Shown here piece by piece: positions 57,151 through 64,000 of a stretch of DNA of 64,000 nucleotides. The translations under genes were made by a program, and so were the position numbers. This DNA comes from a virus. The DNA lies in the IMG/VR virus record IMGVR_UViG_3300015371_000021, positions 1-64,000 of that record. One strand, 5' to 3'. Positions within the stretch are counted from its first letter, which is position 1. Each line of letters opens with the position of its first letter. The notes beneath the pieces were generated by a model, which ran no database searches, had not been told where the DNA came from, and saw only the letters and a list, made by a program, of their open reading frames with translations.

Positions 57151-58521
57151 ATGATCAGCGTTCTGCACGGTGACTGCCGCGATCTGCTGCCGACGATGGA
57201 GGCGGACACCTTCGACGCTATCGTAACTGATCCGCCCTACCATCTAAACAGCATTGTTAAGCGGTTTGGCAGTACCACTAGCGAAACGCCTGGAAAGGTA
57301 GTTGAACGAATTAACGCCCGAGCAGACGGCTATGCCCGTGTTGCTCGTGGCTTCATGGGTAAACAATGGGACGGTGGCGACGTAGCCTTCCGTCCCGAGA
57401 CATGGGCCGAGGTGTTTCGTGTTCTTAAGCCCGGCGGCTATCTCGTAGCATGCGGTGGCACACGCACGTATCACCGCATGGTCTGCGCAATTGAGGACGC
57501 CGGTTTCATAATCCACCCAATGCTGGTCTGGGCCTTTGGGCAGGGATTCCCGAAAGCTACGAATTTGTCAAAAATGTTCGACCGAGTGGCTGGTGCTGAG
57601 CGGGAAGTTGTTGGGCAGCGTGATCGCTACCTAGACGGCAAAGTTCGGAAGAACTTGGGGCCAGCCAATAATTGGCATGGTGGTGCGACATTCAGCACGA
57701 ATGGTGTTGCCGATATAACCGCCCCAGCCACGCCAGAGGCCCAGCAATGGGACGGCTGGTTCTACGGGGGTCAGGCGCTTAAGCCGAGCTTGGAGCCAAT
57801 TTGCGTAGCACAGCGTCGGCCTGAGGGCCGTATGGTTGATAATGTGCGGAAGTATGGTACTGGGGCGATCAACATTGCGGCGTGTCGGGTTGCTGCGCCC
57901 GATGCCCCAGAGGAAGCACGAATCAGCCATGGCGCCGGTAGTCGCTATGTTGGTGTGCTGAACGGCGGCGCTGTCAGCGAAGCCGAGCCGCGCACAACCA
58001 CCGCAAGCCAAGCCGGCCGTTGGCCGCCTAATTTATTGCACGACGGCAGCAAGGAACTGGAAGCGGCGTTCGCGGCGTTTGGGGAGAGGCCCGGCGCTGT
58101 TAGCAACGGGCGCAAAACTGGCGGCGACGAATATTTCAGCGGCAAAGGTCCGCAGCCGCAGACTCCCGGACGTGCCGACTCCGGTAGCGCATCCCGATTC
58201 TTCCAACGCTGCGAGTTCACGCCCGACGAATTGCGTATGTTCTACTCGCCTAAGGCTGGTGGCGCAGATCGTGCCGACAGCAAGCACCCCACAATCAAGC
58301 CTGTGTCGCTACTGCGCTGGTTGGTGCGGCTGATCACGCCGCCCGGCGGCCACATACTAGATCCATTCGCCGGCAGCGGCACGACCGCCGAGGCAGCCAT
58401 GCTCGAAGGTTTCGGCTGCACGCTGATCGAGCGTGAGGCTGAGCATGTCGCTGACATTCAGCATCGCATAAAGCGCTGGCGTGGCGATGACATGCCGCTA
58501 TTCACTGCCGAAGGCTTATGA
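57151..58521 (+). CDS. DNA methyltransferase, N6-adenine/N4-cytosine type (456 aa)
   Basis: Catalytic motif D27-P-P-Y30 comes first and the AdoMet-binding D404-PFAGSGTT412 last, the beta-class order. HPTIKPVSLLRWLVRL comes before it. About 180 residues between the motifs hold the target-recognition region. Such phage enzymes protect the genome from host restriction or mark it. No restriction nuclease is beside it, so it is an orphan methyltransferase. Confidence 0.9.
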   Translation: MISVLHGDCRDLLPTMEADTFDAIVTDPPYHLNSIVKRFGSTTSETPGKVVERINARADGYARVARGFMGKQWDGGDVAFRPETWAEVFRVLKPGGYLVACGGTRTYHRMVCAIEDAGFIIHPMLVWAFGQGFPKATNLSKMFDRVAGAEREVVGQRDRYLDGKVRKNLGPANNWHGGATFSTNGVADITAPATPEAQQWDGWFYGGQALKPSLEPICVAQRRPEGRMVDNVRKYGTGAINIAACRVAAPDAPEEARISHGAGSRYVGVLNGGAVSEAEPRTTTASQAGRWPPNLLHDGSKELEAAFAAFGERPGAVSNGRKTGGDEYFSGKGPQPQTPGRADSGSASRFFQRCEFTPDELRMFYSPKAGGADRADSKHPTIKPVSLLRWLVRLITPPGGHILDPFAGSGTTAEAAMLEGFGCTLIEREAEHVADIQHRIKRWRGDDMPLFTAEGL

Positions 58522-58541
58522 TTATATACGCGTGTCATGGC

Positions 58542-58571
58542 TTGACTAATGCCACACTTTCGCTGTATACA
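58542..58571 (+). promoter_or_regulatory. rightward sigma70-like promoter
   Basis: TTGACT (58542-58547), 18-base spacer, TATACA (58566-58571). Any transcript would begin about 58578, right at an ATG (58580), so would be leaderless, and would run antisense to the gene at 58678-58938. The -10 overlaps TGTATACACAA. Confidence 0.5.
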
Positions 58572-58579
58572 CAATCGCC

Positions 58580-58846
58580 ATGATAGATGATGACCTGACC
58601 GTCACCGAGCGGCTAACCGCGCGCATGACTGAGTTCGCTGCACTGTTCCGCCGCAAGCCAGAGATCGATGAGCAATCCTATGTGGCGGCGTCGGGTTCCT
58701 CGGGGGGTGCGTCGCCAGCAGCCGCCTGTAGCGCCTTAAGGATACGATGCAACTGGCGACACACTTCGTCCTGCTCCAATAGACTACGCCGGCCCGGCTG
58801 CTCCAGCCGATCAATCTCAGCGACGATCTGGTCGCGTAGCGCCTGA
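58580..58846 (+). CDS. doubtful frame after the 58.5 kb promoter (88 aa)
   Basis: The first 33 residues (MIDDDLTVTERLTARMTEF) look like protein. After about 58680 the frame is the opposite strand of a better-supported gene and turns Arg/Ser-rich. It may be the remains of a gene cut off by the convergent one, or a noncoding RNA. Confidence 0.3.
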   Translation: MIDDDLTVTERLTARMTEFAALFRRKPEIDEQSYVAASGSSGGASPAAACSALRIRCNWRHTSSCSNRLRRPGCSSRSISATIWSRSA

Positions 58847-58938
58847 CTGCCCCGCATGGCCGCGATCGCCCGCTCGCGCCGGTTGGCCACCCAATCCGCT
58901 ATCAGCGCGTTAAGGCCAGGACTGCTACTGCCGGTCAT
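58678..58938 (-). CDS. small helical protein (86 aa)
   Basis: Helical and charged (ADWVANRRERAIAAMRGSQAL; IDRLEQPGRRSLLEQDEV), with an acidic end. It is the last gene of the scaffold-portal leftward block. No family is recognised. Confidence 0.6.
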   Translation of the reverse strand: MTGSSSPGLNALIADWVANRRERAIAAMRGSQALRDQIVAEIDRLEQPGRRSLLEQDEVCRQLHRILKALQAAAGDAPPEEPDAAT

Positions 58939-58946
58939 TCAACCCA

Positions 58947-59432
58947 TCATCCTTCGACCACATCGTCATTGGCCGCCACGGTGACCGGACTACGCTCGCG
59001 CCTGACACCACCACGGCGCCCGCCAAGATGCCGGGCCTCCAGGCCGAGCCGCGCGATCTGGCTCTCTAGCGGGTCCATCGCAGCGTGCCGGTCCAACGCC
59101 AACATCTGCTGATACCATTCAGTGGGTATTTGCATGAGCATCTGATCGCCACGGATGATCGGCGCGCTCGCTTCCTCTTTGGCGCGGCGCTGACCTACCA
59201 ATTCAGGATGACGACCGGACGGCACCGGCTCCCAGCCGTTCAGTTCGGCCTGCACGATGGCCTCCGTCCACTCCATGCCGGCAACCTTCAGCACCTTCCA
59301 CTCATAAGTATAGCCCGGCGGCTTTTTGCTCTCGTCGAGATCAAAGCGGCTAAGCGCATTGAATATCTTCTGTCGCTGGGGTAGCCGCTGCTCCTGCCGC
59401 TGCTGACCCAAGCGAACGTTGTTATCTGCCAT
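58947..59432 (-). CDS. head-region hypothetical protein (161 aa)
   Basis: The segment YTYEWKVLKVAGMEWTEAI, then LNGWEPVPSGRHPELVG, is a conserved pattern in small proteins between portal and capsid genes of phages. Its ATG overlaps the scaffold stop (TAATG). Function unknown; a basic GGRRGGVRRERS patch precedes the end. Confidence 0.7.
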   Translation of the reverse strand: MADNNVRLGQQRQEQRLPQRQKIFNALSRFDLDESKKPPGYTYEWKVLKVAGMEWTEAIVQAELNGWEPVPSGRHPELVGQRRAKEEASAPIIRGDQMLMQIPTEWYQQMLALDRHAAMDPLESQIARLGLEARHLGGRRGGVRRERSPVTVAANDDVVEG

Positions 59433-60325
59433 TATATCCTCCCCGCTGCGCGCATCGCTTCTTTGTTCTTGAAGTAGTGCTCATAGCGCTCGGCCGGGTT
59501 TTGGATGTAGTTGATCGCCGTATTGGGATCACCGTACATCGCATCAGCGATCTCGCGCTCTGTGGCCGTCAGTTCGACCCGCCCCCTCCCGGCCGGCGCG
59601 GCTCCTGGTGCTGAGCGTCGCGTCGGCGCCAGGTCGGCAGACGGGCGGCGGGCCGGTGGCTCGTCTGCATCATAACCGTTACCGGATTGGCTCTGAGACG
59701 CCTGACGAGTCTCGCCCATGATCTCCTCGATGCGGCGGAGATATCCTTCTGAGCCACGCTCGTGATCCATGTTTGCTATCGAGGAGGCGCGAATGACGCG
59801 CTCGCGATAACTCGGGTCAGTACGAAACCGTGGCCGGCTCGCGACCCACTCGCGTTCGCTCGGCAGCAGCTGCGCGTCGATATCATCCGATGGACGCTGC
59901 TGCGGTGCAGCAAATTGCGGCTTGTTGCTCTCCAGATACGCCTTACGTTGCTGCCACTGCGTCTCTGCTGCGGCAGCACGCGTCAACATCACGTGAGCTT
60001 CGGCTGCCCTGGCGTGCTCGCCCTGCTCCATGGCGTTTTGATACGCCGCCTTAGCCGCGCCGATCGTGTCAGTCAGCGACGATAGCTGCGAATTAGCCGC
60101 AGCCAACTCAGCGTTGTAGCGCTGCTCCGCCTCACTGACGACGCGGATTTGTGCTTCATCGCGCTCTCGCTCAGCAGATCGAAAACGGCTCCGGTAGTCG
60201 TCGCGTTCGCGTTCCAGGCTGGTGTTGCGGCTGCGTGACTCAGCCAACATACGAGCCAGGTCCTCTTGAGTAACCTGACCGTCATCCACTGGCTCAGAGA
60301 CGTTCTGAGCCGGAAGATCAGACAT
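59432..60325 (-). CDS. scaffolding-like coiled-coil protein (297 aa)
   Basis: Acidic start, then a coiled coil (about residues 20-130; RNTSLERERDDYRSRFRSAE), a middle with few hydrophobic residues, an Arg/Pro-rich linker and a compact helical end (TATEREIADAMYGDPNTAI, YEHYFKNKEAM). It is the usual composition, size and place (between portal and capsid) of a scaffold protein, though no conserved motif proves it. Confidence 0.7.
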   Translation of the reverse strand: MSDLPAQNVSEPVDDGQVTQEDLARMLAESRSRNTSLERERDDYRSRFRSAERERDEAQIRVVSEAEQRYNAELAAANSQLSSLTDTIGAAKAAYQNAMEQGEHARAAEAHVMLTRAAAAETQWQQRKAYLESNKPQFAAPQQRPSDDIDAQLLPSEREWVASRPRFRTDPSYRERVIRASSIANMDHERGSEGYLRRIEEIMGETRQASQSQSGNGYDADEPPARRPSADLAPTRRSAPGAAPAGRGRVELTATEREIADAMYGDPNTAINYIQNPAERYEHYFKNKEAMRAAGRI

Positions 60326-60357
60326 TTTTCACTCCCCTACCGGGACGCCCGGTGCGG

Positions 60358-60795
60358 TTACCAAATCGCGTCAAAGGTTTCGTCGGGCACGATTGCCTCG
60401 ACGTAGATGTCCTGTACGAAGCGCGCACGTCGCCCTCCAGGCAGGTCGAACGGCGATGTGTTGTTGGTCTCAAACATCACCCAGTCGAACAGCTTAGGGA
60501 GCTTGTCGCCCCAATGGTGATTGTCATCGTCTTGGAACGCCAAAGGCCCCTTGGCCACAAGCAACCCAACGCGGCCTTGCCATTTATCCTCTCCCAACAC
60601 GCCCGTCCGCACGTCCGGCACAATGATGCCACCAGCCGTGCGGGCGTCTTCTTTGTCCTTCTGCTTACCGCGCTCGTAGACCACCACCAGGATGCGAGCA
60701 CCCATCGGCTGGAAACCATCGAGCAGGTCTTTAACGTCATCCCAGATGACGTCCTTGGGATTGTCCGTGTGTAGAACGCGAATAGGGGTGGGCAT
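60358..60795 (-). CDS. GroES-like cochaperonin (145 aa)
   Basis: Residues 30-145 follow the Cpn10 plan: PMGARILVVVYE first strand, a loop with TAGGIIVP (residues 54-60, the GroEL-binding IVL-type tripeptide position), WQGRVGLLVAKG, then a GD-like WGDKLPKLFDWVMFE barrel and a QDIYVEAIV end. About 30 residues longer at the N-terminus than bacterial GroES. Phage cochaperonins replace GroES so that GroEL can fold the capsid protein, and this gene lies in the head assembly block. Confidence 0.7.
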   Translation of the reverse strand: MPTPIRVLHTDNPKDVIWDDVKDLLDGFQPMGARILVVVYERGKQKDKEDARTAGGIIVPDVRTGVLGEDKWQGRVGLLVAKGPLAFQDDDNHHWGDKLPKLFDWVMFETNNTSPFDLPGGRRARFVQDIYVEAIVPDETFDAIW

Positions 60796-60989
60796 CAGGC
60801 GGCCTCTTGTGGCTGTGGCTTATCGAATTCTGCGATAACCCAATCGAACGCCGTAATGTAACCCCTAAGATAATGCAAAGCCTCCAGGTTGTTCGCCCGT
60901 AACAGCCCGGCATACGCGTCGGCTCTTTGCTGCTCGATCGCCCGTCGCACCTCCCGCAACTCATCAGTGCCGATGATATGCAGCGTCAT
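60795..60989 (-). CDS. small helical protein (64 aa)
   Basis: TGATG overlap with the cochaperonin gene. Contains REVRRAIEQQRADAYAGLL and a LHYLRGYITAFDWVIAEF helix. A small phage protein of unknown role, often seen beside portal-region genes. Confidence 0.65.
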   Translation of the reverse strand: MTLHIIGTDELREVRRAIEQQRADAYAGLLRANNLEALHYLRGYITAFDWVIAEFDKPQPQEAA

Positions 60990-61651
60990 GCGATACGCTT
61001 CCGCTTGGGCTTGAAGCCGCCCTCGCCATATTCCTCCATCTTCTCAAGGCGCCCCGGCCCCGAGCCAGCACCGCCCTCCATCTTAACTATCCCGCCACCC
61101 CGCGCCCGCATCATCCCCGGCGGCGCGGCCCCAGGCGGCAACATCGGCGGCCGTTGCAAAGCCGCGGGCGGGGGGCCAGCCATCGGCCCGCCCGGAGGCA
61201 TCGGCCCCCCAGGCGGTAGTCCGGGCGGGCCAGCACCAGGGGGCATCCCACCCATCGGGCTAGCCCCAGGCGGCATACCGCCAGGAGGCGCCCCAGGCGC
61301 CATCGGCGGCCGCGGCGCTCCCATCATCGGTGGCCGAACAGGCATCGGCGGCGCACCGCCTCCACCCTGTGGAGCGACGATCACGTTGACCTTGGTATGA
61401 CGCGGCCCGCGCGACTTGGCCTTGCCGCCGCGGGCGCGACCAACGTGGTGCTTGCCAGACTCACCATCGACCATACCGCCCGAGGCAAGCTTGGTTTTCG
61501 GCTCGCCTTTGTGCAGGTGGCTTTCGTGCTTGTGCACCGCCATCCCGCCGATGGCACCACCACGAGCAAATCCCGCGTTGCCGGTGCGCGAGATCAGCGA
61601 ACTCGCCTTACCACGACGGTCGCTGCACTCAGATGCATAGGGATGTGCCAT
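60986..61651 (-). CDS. Gly/Pro/Met-rich protein with GKHHVGRARGG motif (221 aa)
   Basis: The N-terminal 90 residues are basic and carry FARGGAIGG, LASGGMVDGESGKHHVGRARGG and GPRHTKVNVIV segments. The centre is a long Pro/Gly/Met run and the end basic (FKPKRKRIA). The KHH motif recurs in the 105-residue protein at 52.9 kb. Probably disordered, virion-associated or DNA-binding. Confidence 0.6.
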   Translation of the reverse strand: MAHPYASECSDRRGKASSLISRTGNAGFARGGAIGGMAVHKHESHLHKGEPKTKLASGGMVDGESGKHHVGRARGGKAKSRGPRHTKVNVIVAPQGGGGAPPMPVRPPMMGAPRPPMAPGAPPGGMPPGASPMGGMPPGAGPPGLPPGGPMPPGGPMAGPPPAALQRPPMLPPGAAPPGMMRARGGGIVKMEGGAGSGPGRLEKMEEYGEGGFKPKRKRIA

Positions 61652-61827
61652 TACAACAAATCCTTCTCGACGTTGTTCTTCGTCTCACGCGGCGCGGGGG
61701 GCTCTTTGACTGGCATCTTCGGCGCGTGGTCCTTCACGTCGCTGACCTTTCCGTAGCCCGTCCGTCGCACCACTGCCTCCGCCTCAGATTGGCGCTTAGC
61801 GTGGCTATCGAGATATGGATGGGTCAT
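61651..61827 (-). CDS. small charged protein (58 aa)
   Basis: ATG 61827 overlaps the previous stop (ATGA), and its TAA touches the next ATG. MTHPYLDSHAKRQSEAEAVVR is followed by a Lys/Pro-rich tail. The N-terminal MxHPY echoes the next gene (MAHPYASE), perhaps a split or duplicated start. Confidence 0.6.
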   Translation of the reverse strand: MTHPYLDSHAKRQSEAEAVVRRTGYGKVSDVKDHAPKMPVKEPPAPRETKNNVEKDLL

Positions 61828-61982
61828 TGGAGTTGCTGCCTCATCGCTGCATTCTGTTCGGTAAGCTGTTGCGCCGTGGCTTTCTCGGGCAACTGAGGCG
61901 GCAGGGACAGGCCACGTCCCGTCATCTGCATGCGCAGAAAGTAGTTCTCTTTCTGCAGCCGCCGCTCCTCGGTCTCTGACAT
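61824..61982 (-). CDS. small coiled-coil peptide (52 aa)
   Basis: ATG 61982 is two bases after the portal stop. Helical and Gln/Glu-rich (ERRLQKENYFLRMQM; AQQLTEQNAAMRQQL). Possibly an assembly factor. Confidence 0.6.
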   Translation of the reverse strand: MSETEERRLQKENYFLRMQMTGRGLSLPPQLPEKATAQQLTEQNAAMRQQLQ

Positions 61983-61984
61983 CG

Positions 61985-64000
61985 CTAAATCCCCTCTCCG
62001 CCAAACGAGCGCCGCTGCCCGCCTTGGCCGCCGCCTTGCCCAGGGGGCAGCCGCTGCGCTGCCATCTGCTGGTCGTGCGCCATGCGGGTGTGCTCTAGCG
62101 CCTGGTTCGCCTGCATCTCCTGGGCATGCAGCTGGTGATCCATCTGCGCCTGCTGGACGTCGTGCACGTGCTGCCGCTCGGCGAGCTGCTGATCGTGCGC
62201 CAGCTTCAGCGTCTCGATCTGCATCTTCTGCGCGCCGAGGGCCATCTTGTTCTGCCGCTCCGCCGCATCGTTGGCCGCCTTACGTTGGCTATCGCGCTCA
62301 CGCTGTTGCATGTCCGCCAGCTGCGACGCGGCCTTGCGCTGGCTGTCCTGGGTCTTCTGCTGGTTGGTCATCTCGGTCGTCTTGATCTTGGCTGCCGCCG
62401 CCGCCGCCCCGGGATCAGTCCCCGGTGCCTGTGGCGGCGGCTGTACCACGATCTTGTCGGCATCCGAGATACCGACCATCCGCATGATACGCTTCAAGAT
62501 ATCGTCCATATCGAGACGCGGCATGAACTGCGGCATCGAACTCAGGGTCGCGAGCGCAGTGGCCAGCATAGTGCGATGCACCTGGGATGGCACGTTGGGA
62601 TCGGACGCCGGCACCAGGTTCAGATTGGCGAACTCGGACGCTGCCGCCCAGGCTCGCTTAGGGTTGTCCAGCACCTCAGGAAACGACTTTGGGTCCTCCA
62701 TAAACAGCTCGCGGAGCATTACCAGCTCCTGCCGCATCGCTTCGTGCAAGCGCTTATGGATCGCGCTCATCACCATGGTCTTTTCTTCGAGCATGGCCAT
62801 AATCGTACCAACTGGAGTGTTGGCCCGCCCTTCACCAACCTCCAACTGGGCCGCCGCGCCAACACGCTGTGCCGCTTGTTGGATCAGCTCGTAAAACTGG
62901 ATAGCGACCGGGGATAGGTCCTTATACGGCAGCGCCATCACCGCATCGCGCAGGTTGGTGATAGTGGCCGGAACCGCGACGTCGACGAACTCGCCCGGCC
63001 CTGGATTTAGATCATTACGCTCGGTGCGAGCGTCCTTGATCTTCAGCCCGCCCGGAAACGTCGCGAACAGCATGCAATCGGTCAGCTGCCGCACGATACC
63101 GGTCAGTGTCGCGACGTTATTGCCCTGTAGGTGCAAAAAGCCATACGCCAGAAAGCCGAAGCCAGGTACCATTTGATAGTGAACGCAGCGGCGCTTACGG
63201 GCGAATTTTTTGTCACCCTGCTTCCAGAACCGCTCAATACGCAAAATCTCCCGGCTCGACCTTTCCAACGTCACCCGATAGGGCAACGGCAGGCCACGCT
63301 TGGCGCCCTTCTCACGCAGCCCATACATCGCTAGATCGAGGTCGGTCACCGTCGCATAGACCTCGAATGGCTGGTCCTGCGGGCGCTGCCCGTGCGGCGT
63401 GATGCCGGCTGTCTGGTCTAGCTTGGCCCTAGCCGGGTCGGTGGACGGCAATGGAATGCCCAGAGCGCAATCGCGCCACAACCCATAATGCTGCCGCCGC
63501 CGCATCTCCACGGGAGAAACGATGCTGCGCATAGTCCAGCGCGTGGCGGTCTCCAGGCTAGTCGCTTCCTCGGAGACAATCAGGTCCTCGACCCCCACCG
63601 TATCGACCCGGGGCCGGCGCCTGACCGGACAGTGGTAGCCGTAGCGAAACAGATTCCCGCTATAAAACAGCGAAAACAGCCCCCGATCGAGATCAGGGAC
63701 GTATTCCGGCATTCCTTGAGTGAGAGCCAGGTTGAAGTCCTGTTCGAAGTCGGCGGCCAGCTGGTCATCGGCTTCCGCCGACCCTGCCACTTCCTGAACT
63801 TTAGCGGGGCCGCCAGCCGGCAGCAGCTCGCCACGCGCCTGTGCCTGCGCCTTGACCACCGACTCTAACATCGTCGTGTCTTTTAGCTGACTGACCTTGC
63901 GGCCGGTCGTCGCGGCCTTGCTGTCGCCAGAGTGGCCGGGCCACTCAGTACTCAAACCCAGCGCGTCGATGCCGGCGCGGTAGTTGTCGATGAACCCCTG
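61985..64000 (-). CDS. portal protein, 5' end beyond window (672 codons visible)
   Basis: The frame is open to the right edge (QGFIDNYRAGIDALG before the first internal TTG), so the start is outside. The body has the portal layout: LFSLFYSGNLFRYGYHC, TRWTMRSIVSPVEM, a central EILRIERFWKQGD part, LRDAVMALPYKDLSPVAIQFYELIQ, and TPVGTIMAMLEEKTMVMSAIHKRLH. A Gln/Ala-rich coiled-coil barrel region of about 140 residues follows. Podovirus portals such as P22's share this long C-terminal helix. The large terminase gene is expected just upstream. Confidence 0.8.
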   Translation of the reverse strand, partial: QGFIDNYRAGIDALGLSTEWPGHSGDSKAATTGRKVSQLKDTTMLESVVKAQAQARGELLPAGGPAKVQEVAGSAEADDQLAADFEQDFNLALTQGMPEYVPDLDRGLFSLFYSGNLFRYGYHCPVRRRPRVDTVGVEDLIVSEEATSLETATRWTMRSIVSPVEMRRRQHYGLWRDCALGIPLPSTDPARAKLDQTAGITPHGQRPQDQPFEVYATVTDLDLAMYGLREKGAKRGLPLPYRVTLERSSREILRIERFWKQGDKKFARKRRCVHYQMVPGFGFLAYGFLHLQGNNVATLTGIVRQLTDCMLFATFPGGLKIKDARTERNDLNPGPGEFVDVAVPATITNLRDAVMALPYKDLSPVAIQFYELIQQAAQRVGAAAQLEVGEGRANTPVGTIMAMLEEKTMVMSAIHKRLHEAMRQELVMLRELFMEDPKSFPEVLDNPKRAWAAASEFANLNLVPASDPNVPSQVHRTMLATALATLSSMPQFMPRLDMDDILKRIMRMVGISDADKIVVQPPPQAPGTDPGAAAAAAKIKTTEMTNQQKTQDSQRKAASQLADMQQRERDSQRKAANDAAERQNKMALGAQKMQIETLKLAHDQQLAERQHVHDVQQAQMDHQLHAQEMQANQALEHTRMAHDQQMAAQRLPPGQGGGQGGQRRSFGGEGI

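Noticed and set aside
1-64000. tRNA genes, CRISPR arrays, integrase, attachment sites, insertion sequences
   Set aside because: Looked for T-loop-like GGTTCGA sequences, regularly spaced direct repeats and recombinase motifs on both strands by eye; found nothing convincing. A tRNA scan would be decisive.

Overview
The window is most of the genome of a double-stranded DNA tailed phage of podovirus-like layout, with high GC and tightly packed genes. A portal protein, scaffold-like coiled coil, HK97-type capsid protein, two adaptor/nozzle-like tail proteins and two giant ejection-type proteins are present. I see no tape measure, sheath or tube gene of a long tail. The host is probably an alphaproteobacterium. 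The phage carries a TatA homologue of alphaproteobacterial style, and a 313-residue surface-protein fragment that resembles proteins I associate with Rhizobiales and Acetobacteraceae. The organism cannot be named from the sequence alone. No integrase, DNA polymerase, RNA polymerase or large terminase is visible. The large terminase probably lies just beyond the right edge, upstream of the portal gene.

Layout. (1) Bases 1-5621, leftward: host-contact and lysis-type genes. These are a GH16-like lectin/glycosidase cut by the window edge, a lysozyme-fold protein, a beta-helix tailspike, a 2-oxoglutarate/Fe(II) hydroxylase and small proteins, driven from a divergent promoter pair near 5652-5685. 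(2) 5721-7041, rightward: small proteins and a paralogue of a gene at 20.9 kb. (3) 6988-9661, leftward: an accessory operon with a coiled-coil protein, a winged-helix protein, a TatA-like protein and a DUF5681-like protein. (4) 9893-11258, rightward: small genes including a lipoprotein. (5) 11213-14556, leftward: a replication module with TOPRIM primase-helicase, zinc-ribbon protein and VRR-NUC nuclease. It ends next to a GTTTC-repeat/hairpin region that is a candidate origin. (6) 14860-21871, rightward: an XRE-type repressor, many translationally coupled small genes, an SSB-like protein and the second paralogue. (7) 21868-55921, leftward: holin/spanin-like genes, a degenerate GH5-like protein, fibre-like proteins, a 1511-residue transglycosylase-bearing protein and a 1403-residue repeat protein, acetyltransferases, decorations, tail nozzle, fibres, adaptors, capsid and decoration protein. 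(8) 56427-58521, rightward: glycosyltransferase plus DNA methyltransferase. (9) 58678-64000, leftward: scaffold, GroES-like cochaperonin and portal.

Most neighbouring genes overlap by ATGA, GTGA or TGATG, so the leftward and rightward blocks look like long coupled operons. Three of the divergent junctions (9.7, 14.6 and 15.3 kb) carry the same near-palindrome, GGGAWATTTCCC, beside or inside a promoter. This points to one regulator, perhaps the XRE protein at 14.9 kb, controlling several units.

The most unusual theme is export. The phage encodes a TatA-like translocase subunit. Several late-module proteins (fibres, a GH5-like and a GH16-like protein, small proteins) begin with Sec-type or twin-arginine-like signal sequences, which is atypical for tail proteins assembled in the cytoplasm.
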